Positions 23,063-31,189 of a stretch of DNA of 32,411 nucleotides are shown piece by piece. This stretch comes from Gammaproteobacteria bacterium (GTDB lineage Bacteria; Pseudomonadota; Gammaproteobacteria; Steroidobacterales; GCA-2729495): the NCBI GenBank assembly GCA_013001905.1, contig JABDLC010000033.1, positions 1-32,411 on the forward strand. The letters are read 5' to 3'. A program made the position numbers and the translations under genes. Within the stretch, counting starts at the first letter, position 1; every line of letters starts with the position of its first letter. Under the pieces are notes generated by a model that saw only the letters and a list, made by a program, of their open reading frames with translations, made no database searches and was not told the DNA's origin.

Positions 23063-24871
23063 ATGCGTCCGACGGACACATCTGACCCAGATTATTTTCA
23101 CAAAGTTGTTGATTGCCAGTACGCCTGCCCGGCGCACACCGACGTGCCCAAGTACATCCGGCACATCGCGCAGGGTGAGTTCACCGAAGCGTACATGGTC
23201 AATCGCAAGTCCAATGTCTTTCCCGGCATTCTCGGCCGCGTGTGTGATCGTCCGTGTGAGCCGGCCTGCCGCCGCGGACGTGTTGAAGAAACTCCGGTTG
23301 CCATTTGCCGGCTGAAGCGTGTCGCCGCCGATAACAAAGATGATGTTCAGGCGTTGTTGCCGAAGGCCCCCGCGAAAACCAACGGTAAGAAGATCGCACT
23401 GGTCGGTGCAGGCTGCGCATCGCTGGGGGTTGCCAATGACCTGCTGCCGCTGGGTTACGAATGCACCATCTTCGAGAAGCTGGATGTCACCGGTGGCCTG
23501 ATGCGCTCTAACATCCCGTCGTTCCGGCTGCCGCCGGACGTGCTCGACGAGGAAATCGACAATATCGTCAACATGGGCAACTGCGATATGCGTCTCGGCG
23601 ATGGTGTCGAGAGCATGAAGGCATTGCTTGACGAAAATTTCGACGCCGTATTTGTGGGTACCGGCGCGCCGCGCGGCAAAGAACTCAACCTGCCGGGTCG
23701 TGAAGAGGCAGACGCGAACATTCATATCGGTATCGAGTGGCTGGAGTCGGTGGCTTTTGACCATATCAAGTCGATCGGCAAACAGGTGCTTATCATCGGC
23801 GTCGGTAACACCGCCATGGACTGCTGCCGCACATCGCTGCGTCTCGGCGCCGACAACGTCAGGGTGATGGCCCGCAAACCGCGCGATTTTTTCAAAGCCT
23901 CCGACTGGGAGCTGGAAGACGCCGAAGAAGAAAATGTCGACATCGTTGTGAACCACTCGCCGAAGGCCTTTGTGCTGGAGAATGGCAAGCTGGTCGGCAT
24001 GACCTTTGAGCTCATGGAATACGACATAGACGACAACGGTCGCATCACGGACACCCGGGTGACCGGTGAAACGATGCTGGAGTGCGACGATGTGATCCTC
24101 GCCATCGGCCAGGAAAACGCATTCCCCTGGGTCGAACGTGATCTCGGCATCGAGTTTGATCAGTGGGAAGTGCCGGTGGTCGATGAGAAAACATACGAGT
24201 CCACGCGCAAGGGCGTGTTCTTTGGTGGTGACGCCGCGTTTGGCCCGAAGAACATTATCTGGGCTGTCGAGCACGCTCATCAGGCGGCAATTTCTATCCA
24301 CAAGTACTGTCAGGATGAGGATATTTCCGACCGGCTGCCCGATGGCCAGACGCTGGCCAGCACCAAGATGGGCATTCACGAGTGGAGCTTCAGTAACGAC
24401 TACGATGCTTCCTCGCGCACGATCATGCCGCACGTCAGCCTCGCGGAGCGATTTAAGAAGCTCAATATTGAGGTGGAGCTCGGCTTTTCGCCCGAACTGG
24501 CGGCGGAAGAAGTCGAGCGTTGCCTGAACTGCGACATCCAGACCGTCTTTACCGACAAGCTCTGCATTGAATGCGACGCCTGTATCGACGTGTGCCCGGT
24601 GGATTGCCTGACCATCACCGAGAACGGCGATGAAGATGATTTGCGCACGCGTCTGAGTGCTCCGGCCGACAATAAAGAACAGGACCTGTTCGTGTCCGGC
24701 GGGCTGCCGCACACCGGTCGCGTCATGGTGAAAGATGAAGACGTCTGCGTGCATTGCGGCCTGTGTGCCGAGCGCTGCCCGACGGCCGCATGGGATATGC
24801 AGAAATTCACGCTGCATCACCCGCACGCCCAGGACGAGGCCACACCGCCGGAGCAGAAAGAAGTCGCTTAA
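23063..24871 (+). CDS. FAD- and Fe-S-dependent NAD(P)H oxidoreductase subunit fused to 2[4Fe-4S] ferredoxin domain
   Basis: This 602-residue protein is the electron-transfer partner of the following two genes. Its N-terminus is the GltD/small-subunit-type Fe-S segment with Cys18, Cys22, Cys61, Cys65 and Cys69. Then comes a FAD-binding dinucleotide fold (VGAGCASLG, 114-122) and a second NAD(P)-binding fold (IIGVGNTAMD, 244-253). FFGGDAAFGPKNII closes the flavin site. The C-terminal part has two ferredoxin-type clusters, Cys501-504-507-511 and Cys562-565-568-572. FAD, NAD(P)H and ferredoxin parts in one chain should move electrons between NAD(P) and the alpha/beta enzyme. The ATG has a CAGGG site. 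The enzyme class is certain; whether NADH or NADPH is used is not. Confidence 0.9.
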   Translation: MRPTDTSDPDYFHKVVDCQYACPAHTDVPKYIRHIAQGEFTEAYMVNRKSNVFPGILGRVCDRPCEPACRRGRVEETPVAICRLKRVAADNKDDVQALLPKAPAKTNGKKIALVGAGCASLGVANDLLPLGYECTIFEKLDVTGGLMRSNIPSFRLPPDVLDEEIDNIVNMGNCDMRLGDGVESMKALLDENFDAVFVGTGAPRGKELNLPGREEADANIHIGIEWLESVAFDHIKSIGKQVLIIGVGNTAMDCCRTSLRLGADNVRVMARKPRDFFKASDWELEDAEEENVDIVVNHSPKAFVLENGKLVGMTFELMEYDIDDNGRITDTRVTGETMLECDDVILAIGQENAFPWVERDLGIEFDQWEVPVVDEKTYESTRKGVFFGGDAAFGPKNIIWAVEHAHQAAISIHKYCQDEDISDRLPDGQTLASTKMGIHEWSFSNDYDASSRTIMPHVSLAERFKKLNIEVELGFSPELAAEEVERCLNCDIQTVFTDKLCIECDACIDVCPVDCLTITENGDEDDLRTRLSAPADNKEQDLFVSGGLPHTGRVMVKDEDVCVHCGLCAERCPTAAWDMQKFTLHHPHAQDEATPPEQKEVA

Positions 24872-24952
24872 AACCTTTTTTGAATAGTGCAGATCTGTCA
24901 GTAGTCCGGGCGGACCGGCATCTATGCCTTCCAACACTTGAATAAATGACAA

Positions 24953-24966
24953 CGGCCGCATGGCCG
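24953..24966 (+). promoter_or_regulatory. Small hairpin just before the gamma-alpha subunit ribosome site
   Basis: CGGCC-GCAT-GGCCG forms a 5-bp stem eight bases before the start codon, and its right arm touches the GGGAA ribosome site. An upstream ATG at 24960 gives a five-codon frame (MAGKQ) whose stop overlaps the real start. A translational role is speculative. Confidence 0.3.
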
Positions 24967-24973
24967 GGAAACA

Positions 24974-26782
24974 ATGAACAAACCGTCAGTCAACGAGTTC
25001 ACGATTAAGATCGCCAATGTGAACGGTACGGGTTCTGCCAGCGCCAACGGCCTGATCATGAAAACCCTGTTCCGGATGGGCATTCCCGTCGTGGGCAAGA
25101 ACTACTTCCCCTCCAATATTCAGGGCCTGCCTACCTGGTACGAAATACGTGCCAGTGAAAAAGGTCATCTCGCGCGCTCCGGTCGTGTGGATGTCATGGT
25201 GGCGATGAATGCCGAGACCTATAAGCACGACCTCGAGGAAGTGGCATCCGGCGGCTATCTCATTTATGACTCGACGTGGCCGCGTCACAGTCTGCTGCAG
25301 CGGGATGACATCACCATCATCGGTGTGCCGTTGTCGAAGATGTGCAACGAAAACTTCCCGAATGCGCGTGCCCGTATTCTGATGAAGAACGTGGTGTATG
25401 CCGGCGTGCTCGCAGCGCTGCTCGACTTTGATCTTGAAGTCATCACGACGCTGCTGAACGAGACTTTCGCGAAGAAGGCCAATCTGCTCGATGGCAACCA
25501 GCTTGCGATCCGCATGGGTTACGACTGGGCAAAGGCAAACCTCGATTCGCCACTGCCGTTTACCGCCAGGACCACAGACAAGACGTCTGACAAGGTCATC
25601 ATGGATGGCAATACCGCAGCCGGGCTTGGCGCCGTTTATGCCGGCGCGACTGTCGGCGCCTGGTATCCGATCACACCGTCCACCTCGCTCATGGATGCGT
25701 TCAAGCGTTTCTGCGAGATGACCCGTGTAGACCCCGAAACCGGTGAGAACAACTTTGCCATTATTCAGGCAGAGGACGAGCTTGCCGCAATGGGTATGGT
25801 GCTCGGTGCCGGCTGGGCCGGCGCGCGCGCCTTCACGCCGACCAGTGGTCCCGGCGTGTCACTGATGAGCGAATTCCTCGGCTACGGTTACTTCACCGAG
25901 ATTCCTGCCGTGCTGTTCAACGTGCAGCGATGCGGGCCGTCAACCGGCATGCCGACGCGCACACAGCAATCCGACATCAGCTCCTGCGCCTATGCGTCCC
26001 ACGGCGACACGCGTCATGTGCTGTTGTTCCCGGCGAATCCTGAAGAGTGTTTCTATACCGCGGCGGAGGCCTTCGATCTGGCCGAGCGCCTGCAGACGCC
26101 GGTGCTGGTGCTTAGCGACCTGGATATCGGTATGAATGACTGGCTGACCTCAGAGCTGCAGTGGAGCGACACCTACCAGCCGGATCGCGGCAAAGTGCTG
26201 CGTGCGGCGGAGGTCGAGAAGCTGGAAATCTTCCATCGTTATTTCGATGCTGACGGCGACGCCATCGCGTCGCGCACACTGCCGGGCGATCATCCCAAAG
26301 GTGCTTATTTCACGCGTGGCTCCGGTCACAACATGTACGGCGCTTACACCGAGAATGCCGGTGAGTATCAGGAAGTGGTCGACCGGTTACGCGCTAAATG
26401 GGAAACGGCCAAGCAGTATGTGCCTAAGCCGGTCGTGCAGTACTCCGAAAAGAACAACATTGGCATTATTTCTGTCGGCAGTTGCGACGAGGCCGTCAAA
26501 GAAGCAATCGAAACGCTGGCGGAGCAGGGCGTGGGTGTGAATTACCTGCGCGTGAAGGCGTTTCCGTTTAATGATGACGTGCAGAAGTTCCTGGATGATC
26601 ACGACAAGCTCTACGTCGTTGAGCAAAATCGCGATGCTCAGCTGAAGAGCCTGTTATGTCTGGAATGCAGCGTGGCGGATGAAAAGCTGGGTGAAATTCT
26701 GCACTACAATGGCCTGCCGATGACCGCCGGTTTTGTGATCGATGCGGTCAGTGCAGATATGGCCAAGGGAGTAGCAGCATGA
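24974..26782 (+). CDS. 2-oxoacid:acceptor oxidoreductase, gamma-alpha fusion subunit
   Basis: This subunit belongs to the pyruvate/2-oxoglutarate:ferredoxin oxidoreductases, which oxidatively decarboxylate a 2-oxoacid to an acyl-CoA. Residues 1-190 are the gamma domain (IANVNGTGSASANGLIMKTL at the start). The alpha domain follows (about 205-600), with the conserved AWYPITPSTSLMDAF and Thr234 in the active site. The large loop around residues 316-333 matches the QRGGPSTGxPT pattern, with Cys replacing the usual Gly. KorA, VorB and PorA-type enzymes share this fused arrangement, so the exact 2-oxoacid cannot be told; a 2-oxoglutarate-like KorA is a reasonable first guess. It overlaps the beta subunit gene by ATGA. 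Confidence 0.9.
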   Translation: MNKPSVNEFTIKIANVNGTGSASANGLIMKTLFRMGIPVVGKNYFPSNIQGLPTWYEIRASEKGHLARSGRVDVMVAMNAETYKHDLEEVASGGYLIYDSTWPRHSLLQRDDITIIGVPLSKMCNENFPNARARILMKNVVYAGVLAALLDFDLEVITTLLNETFAKKANLLDGNQLAIRMGYDWAKANLDSPLPFTARTTDKTSDKVIMDGNTAAGLGAVYAGATVGAWYPITPSTSLMDAFKRFCEMTRVDPETGENNFAIIQAEDELAAMGMVLGAGWAGARAFTPTSGPGVSLMSEFLGYGYFTEIPAVLFNVQRCGPSTGMPTRTQQSDISSCAYASHGDTRHVLLFPANPEECFYTAAEAFDLAERLQTPVLVLSDLDIGMNDWLTSELQWSDTYQPDRGKVLRAAEVEKLEIFHRYFDADGDAIASRTLPGDHPKGAYFTRGSGHNMYGAYTENAGEYQEVVDRLRAKWETAKQYVPKPVVQYSEKNNIGIISVGSCDEAVKEAIETLAEQGVGVNYLRVKAFPFNDDVQKFLDDHDKLYVVEQNRDAQLKSLLCLECSVADEKLGEILHYNGLPMTAGFVIDAVSADMAKGVAA

Positions 26783-27834
26783 GCTTCATCAAAAAACCTG
26801 TCGCGCGACATCCCAAGCTGCCCGTTAATGAACTGGGCCTGACGGTCCGTGATTACGAAGGGGGCATGTCGACGCTCTGTGCCGGTTGCGGCCACGATTC
26901 GATTACCAGCGCCATAGTGGAAGCGGCCTGGGGGCTGAGTATCCCGACGCATCGTTTTGCCAAGCTGAGCGGTATCGGCTGTTCGTCCAAGACGCCGGCC
27001 TACTTTCTCAAGGATTCGCACGGTTTCAATTCCTGCCACGGCCGCATGCCGTCGGTCGCGACCGGTGCGAACTGCGCCAACCGTGACCTGACGTATATCG
27101 GGGTATCGGGCGACGGCGACTCGCTGTCGATCGGCATGGGCCAGTTTGCACATGCCATCCGCCGCAACCTGAACATGACGTACATGATCGAGAACAACGG
27201 CGTGTACGGGCTCACCAAGGGGCAGTTCTCGGCAGCGGCTGACAAGGGCAGCACTGCCAAGAAGGGCGAGGTCAATCTGCAGCCGGCGATTGATCCGTGC
27301 AGCACCGCGATTACACTGGGCGCGACCTTTGTGGCGCGCAGCTTCTCCGGTGACAAGGAGCAGCTGGTGCCGATACTGATGGCCGCCATGAGGCATCGCG
27401 GGTTTGCGCTCATCGATGTTATCTCACCGTGCGTGACCTTCAACGATCACGAAGGCTCCACCAAGAGCTATAAGTATTCGCGTGAGCATTTCTCACCGGC
27501 TATACACGCTGACTTTGTGCCGCCGGCCGAAGAAATCAAAGCAGCTTATAACGAAGGCGAAGCGATGCCCGTAGAGTTGCACGACGGCAGTCATATCGTG
27601 CTGCGCAAGATCGACAAGGACTACGATCCGACTGATCGTGTCAACGCGGTGCAGAATCTCATGACTAATAATGCTGCCGGTGAAATCACCACAGGCCTGC
27701 TGTTTGTCGATGAGTCTCAGCCCGAGATGCATGAGGTCAACAACACCATCAGCACGCCGCTGATCGATGTGCCTTACGCCAGGCTGAATCCGGGCAACGA
27801 CACACTGCAGAAGATTCAGGCCCGCTTCCGCTAG
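26779..27834 (+). CDS. 2-oxoacid:acceptor oxidoreductase, TPP-binding beta subunit
   Basis: This 351-residue subunit binds thiamine diphosphate and one iron-sulfur cluster. The TPP motif GDGDSLSIG (111-119) ends at ENNGVYGLTKG (138-148). Cluster ligands are Cys34 and Cys37 (CAGCGH), Cys68 (GIGCSSKTP) and Cys218 (SPCVTFND), as in KorB-like enzymes. The start is ATG with an AAGGGAG site, overlapping the previous stop by four bases, so alpha and beta are made in equal amounts. The last 70 or so residues, around ESQPEMHEVNNT, form a tail seen in long beta subunits. No separate ferredoxin gene follows, because that part is fused to the FAD subunit. Three-subunit complexes of this kind with NADP are known from Azoarcus-type KorABC. 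Confidence 0.93.
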   Translation: MSFIKKPVARHPKLPVNELGLTVRDYEGGMSTLCAGCGHDSITSAIVEAAWGLSIPTHRFAKLSGIGCSSKTPAYFLKDSHGFNSCHGRMPSVATGANCANRDLTYIGVSGDGDSLSIGMGQFAHAIRRNLNMTYMIENNGVYGLTKGQFSAAADKGSTAKKGEVNLQPAIDPCSTAITLGATFVARSFSGDKEQLVPILMAAMRHRGFALIDVISPCVTFNDHEGSTKSYKYSREHFSPAIHADFVPPAEEIKAAYNEGEAMPVELHDGSHIVLRKIDKDYDPTDRVNAVQNLMTNNAAGEITTGLLFVDESQPEMHEVNNTISTPLIDVPYARLNPGNDTLQKIQARFR

Positions 27835-27871
27835 CCGGATTAAGGTTGGTTCGATTGACGTTTTTAAACCT

Positions 27872-27893
27872 CCCGTTAGCACGGGTACTTTTT
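27872..27893 (+). terminator. Weak candidate terminator after the oxidoreductase module
   Basis: CCCGT-TAGC-ACGGG is a five-pair stem followed within three bases by five T residues. The stem is short and the T run interrupted (TACTTTTT), so it may act weakly or be fortuitous. Confidence 0.35.
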
Positions 27894-27910
27894 AGAAGGC
27901 CGGGGGGCTT

Positions 27911-30370
27911 GTGAACTCAATCCGTTTTTATTCTGGACTCTTTCTGATCACAGCATGCACGTTGATGCTGCAGCTTATTCAGACGCGCGTCCTGTCCGTC
28001 GTGGCCTGGTACCACCTCGCCTTTTTCGCGATCAGCATGGCGATGTTTGGGCTCACGGTTGGCGCCATCTGGGTTTATCTGCGCGGTGAGCGCTTCACTG
28101 AAAAGACGCTCGCAAGGGATCTGTCGTATTTCAGTGGTTTGTTTGCGGTCAGTATTCTGGTTTGTTTCGCGATACAGATGTCGCTGACGCCATTAGCGCC
28201 CGGCGCCAATCTGACGTTGTCAGTTATCTGGACCTGGCTTGAGTTGTCGATCTGCATGGCGGTCCCCTATTTTTTCTCGGGTGTGGCCGTCAGTCTGGCG
28301 CTGACTCGCAGCCCGTTTCCTATCGGGATCGTCTATGGCGTCGATCTGATCGGCGCCGCCGCAGGCTGTCTGGGTGTGCTGTGGTTGCTGACGCTAACAG
28401 ACGGGCCGTCAGCGATTATCTGGGTTGCGTTCTTCGCGGCCATCGGAGCCTGGCTGTTCGGCTCTTCAACGATCAGTGATCAGGAATGGGCAGAGGTGCC
28501 CGGCGGCAGGGCACTGCGCTACCCGTTGATACTGATGGCCGGTTTCGCGGTCATCGCGCTGTTCAACAGCAATTCCCAGCTGGGCTTTCAGCCGCTCGTG
28601 GTTAAGGACCGTGTGGAAACGTACCGCACCTACAACTTCCGCGAGTGGAATTCCTTCTCCCGGATTGCGTCCGTCGACATTGGCGTGAAGCGTCCGCGAC
28701 TCTGGGGTGCTTCACCGGAACTGCCGCGCAACAGTGCCGTACACATGCGTTTCATGAACATTGACGGGCTCGCCGGCAGCCCCGCGTACAAGTTCAGCGG
28801 CGACATGAACGAGGTTGATTTTCTTCGCTACGACGTTACTAACATCGCGTATGCGTTGCCCGATCGTAAAAAGTCGGCGGTTATTGGGGTCGGTGGCGGT
28901 CGTGATGTGCTGTCTGCGGCTTTGTTCGGGATCGAAGACATTACGGCTGTTGAGATCAACCCGATCTTTATCAAGTTGCTGCGCGATAAACCCGGTTTCA
29001 AGGAATTCACGGGTTTCAGCCATCTGGACAATGTGACGTTTGAGATCGACGAGGGTCGTAGCTGGTTCGCGCGCACTGATCAGCGCTTCGACATCATTCA
29101 AATGAGCCTTATCGACACCTGGGCAGCGACGGGCGCCGGCGCATTTACCCTGACCGAGAATGGCCTGTATACGGTCGAGGCATGGGTAACCTTTCTCGAC
29201 AAGCTTACAGACAACGGGGTCTATACCGTCAGTCGCTGGTTCAGCACGGGCAATGCCGACGAGACAGGTCGCATGATCAGTCTGGCAACGGCTGCACTCC
29301 TCGAGATTGGCGCGACCAACCCGGCGGATCATATTTTCCTTGCGAATCAGGGTGACTGCGCGACGCTGGTGTTGTCGCGTTCGCCGTTCAGCAAGGCCGA
29401 TCTGGCCGCGTTGCACGGGATTTCCGATGACATGAAGCATCGTGTCATGCTGGCGCCAGACCGTGATCCGGCGGATCACTCGGCGGCACTGGCGGGGATC
29501 ATTGCGTCGCCCGATCGTGAGGCATTGTTGGCGATCACCTCGGGGCTGGAGCTGGACCTGACGCCGCCGGACGACAATCGTCCCTTCTTCTTTAATCAGT
29601 TGCCGCTTGATCGGCCGCTGACTGCCATCAAACTGGCTCGATCGCTCGGCTCCCGTGATGCGGCTGACGGCGTTCTCGGTGGCAATCTTGCAGCGACAGC
29701 GACGCTCATTATCTTGTTTGCATTGGCATTGCTTTTGGTGATCGTCGCCATCATCTGGCCGTTGCGCCGGGCGGTGGGTGATGCGGGCCGTAATGTTGTA
29801 ATCGGCGGCACGGCTTATTTCCTGTTAATCGGCGTCGGCTTCATGTTTCTTGAAATCGCGTTACTGCAGCGGACCAGCGTCGTGCTGGGGCACCCCATCT
29901 ATTCGCTGAGTGTGCTGTTGTTTAGCCTGATTTTGTCGACCGGTATCGGCAGTCTGATCAGCGAAGCGGTGCCGATCGACAGTCGTGCACGCTTTGTGGC
30001 CTGGGGCCTGCTGACCGCAGCATACATCGGCAGTTTGCCCTATTGGGCTCCTGACATTTTTCTCGCGGTGTCGGACGGTGCGCTCATCGAACGCGCCGCT
30101 ACGTGCGTGGCGGTGATCGTGCCGGCCGGATTATTGATGGGCTTTGCATTCCCGACCGGTATGCGCCTGATTTCTGCAATTGATGAGCGGCCGACACCCT
30201 GGTTCTGGGGTATCAACGGCGCCGCGGGCGTGCTCGCGTCAATTGCTACGGTGGGTAACAACATCGCGAACGGCATCAGCTCAAGCCTGCTGGTGGGCGC
30301 TGTCTGCTATCTGTTGTTGATCCCGGTCGTCTTAATTTTCCTGTTGCGGGAAGACTCAGCCGCAAGCTGA
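27911..30370 (+). CDS. Multi-span membrane protein with spermidine-synthase-like domain
   Basis: This 819-residue protein combines an N-terminal block of about seven membrane helices (about 8-215), a soluble class I methyltransferase/spermidine-synthase-like domain, and a C-terminal membrane block (about 590-815). The soluble domain has SAVIGVGGGRDVLSAALFG (about 321-339) and AVEINPIFIKLL, which match the nucleotide-binding part of polyamine aminopropyltransferases. The Asp residues for putrescine binding are not clear, so polyamine synthesis is not certain. GFMFLEIALLQR and AFPTGMRL in the last block resemble other fused membrane spermidine-synthase-like proteins. The start is GTG after a GGGGGG stretch. 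The product is of unknown function; polyamine or lipid chemistry is only a hypothesis. Confidence 0.85.
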   Translation: MNSIRFYSGLFLITACTLMLQLIQTRVLSVVAWYHLAFFAISMAMFGLTVGAIWVYLRGERFTEKTLARDLSYFSGLFAVSILVCFAIQMSLTPLAPGANLTLSVIWTWLELSICMAVPYFFSGVAVSLALTRSPFPIGIVYGVDLIGAAAGCLGVLWLLTLTDGPSAIIWVAFFAAIGAWLFGSSTISDQEWAEVPGGRALRYPLILMAGFAVIALFNSNSQLGFQPLVVKDRVETYRTYNFREWNSFSRIASVDIGVKRPRLWGASPELPRNSAVHMRFMNIDGLAGSPAYKFSGDMNEVDFLRYDVTNIAYALPDRKKSAVIGVGGGRDVLSAALFGIEDITAVEINPIFIKLLRDKPGFKEFTGFSHLDNVTFEIDEGRSWFARTDQRFDIIQMSLIDTWAATGAGAFTLTENGLYTVEAWVTFLDKLTDNGVYTVSRWFSTGNADETGRMISLATAALLEIGATNPADHIFLANQGDCATLVLSRSPFSKADLAALHGISDDMKHRVMLAPDRDPADHSAALAGIIASPDREALLAITSGLELDLTPPDDNRPFFFNQLPLDRPLTAIKLARSLGSRDAADGVLGGNLAATATLIILFALALLLVIVAIIWPLRRAVGDAGRNVVIGGTAYFLLIGVGFMFLEIALLQRTSVVLGHPIYSLSVLLFSLILSTGIGSLISEAVPIDSRARFVAWGLLTAAYIGSLPYWAPDIFLAVSDGALIERAATCVAVIVPAGLLMGFAFPTGMRLISAIDERPTPWFWGINGAAGVLASIATVGNNIANGISSSLLVGAVCYLLLIPVVLIFLLREDSAAS

Positions 30371-30394
30371 CCTCCTCGTTAGGGGCTGGCAAAA

Positions 30395-31189
30395 ATGATC
30401 CGGAAAACCATTCGCAAACTGCAGATGGCTGCTTACCGCGATCCCAGCCTATCTGCCGACATGGGTCCGTTGGGTCACAGTTACCCCTGGCAACTGTATA
30501 CGCGCCTCAACGGCATTCAGCTGACGGCGCAGCTAGACGGCAGCTATCCGGTGGAGCCGCTGCAGGCCGAGCTGGCCGCCATACTTGCGGAATATTCACC
30601 GCAACAGCAGTTCGGCCAGTATCACGTCGGCGGCTGGAGCGGCGTCGCGCTTCATGCGGTCGACGGCAACCCGCTTGAAGATCAGGATTTTCCGGACGCG
30701 ACCTACGCCAAGACTCCCGCGCTTGAGCTCGCGCCGACGATGGAACAGATTATCGATTCTTTTCCCTGCACGAAGCGTCGGGTGCGTTTGCTTGAGCTCG
30801 AGCCGGGCCGCAAGGTGTTCTGGCACCGGGACTTCTGGCACAGCGTCGACTCAACGCAGCTAAGAGTACACGTGCCCATCATTACTAATGAAGAAGTCGG
30901 ATTTCAGATTTCGCATCAGGATTGCCCGTGGCAGGCGGGCGAACTCTGGTACGGAGACTTTACCTTTCCTCATCGCGTGCAGAACGGTGGCGATCGGGGT
31001 CGGGTGCATCTCGTGATCGATCTCGAAGTCAATGACAAGGTGCTGGCACTCTTGCCGCAGACACTGATGCAACAGCGTGCCAAACGTCAGCGCGCGCGCG
31101 CGTTTTGCAATCGCTCGATGGAAGTCTGGAACCACGTGTTCGCGACTGAGAGCAGGCTTATTGCCGAGAAGCAGCGCCGCGCCAACTAA
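30395..31189 (+). CDS. Aspartyl/asparaginyl beta-hydroxylase-like Fe(II)/2-oxoglutarate enzyme
   Basis: This 264-residue protein has the double-stranded beta-helix motif set of Fe(II)/2-oxoglutarate hydroxylases of the Asp/Asn beta-hydroxylase group. FWHRDFWHS holds His144 and Asp146; RVHVPI (157-162) holds Arg157; FPHRVQN gives His193; and GRVHLVIDL gives Arg203 for 2-oxoglutarate. HVGGWSGVALHAV near residue 77 is the usual N-terminal strand. Bacterial members hydroxylate peptides, amino acids or lipids; the substrate here is unknown. The gene starts 24 bp after the spermidine-synthase-like gene with an AGGGG site, so the two are probably co-transcribed. The stop directly abuts that of the convergent SGNH gene. 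Confidence 0.9.
   Translation: MIRKTIRKLQMAAYRDPSLSADMGPLGHSYPWQLYTRLNGIQLTAQLDGSYPVEPLQAELAAILAEYSPQQQFGQYHVGGWSGVALHAVDGNPLEDQDFPDATYAKTPALELAPTMEQIIDSFPCTKRRVRLLELEPGRKVFWHRDFWHSVDSTQLRVHVPIITNEEVGFQISHQDCPWQAGELWYGDFTFPHRVQNGGDRGRVHLVIDLEVNDKVLALLPQTLMQQRAKRQRARAFCNRSMEVWNHVFATESRLIAEKQRRAN

Noticed and set aside
23054-24961. A 635-codon minus-strand open frame opposite the FAD/Fe-S subunit
   Set aside because: It is exactly antisense to a gene with clear FAD, NAD(P) and ferredoxin motifs. Its product is His/Arg/Val-rich without domains, as expected from GC-rich antisense frames.
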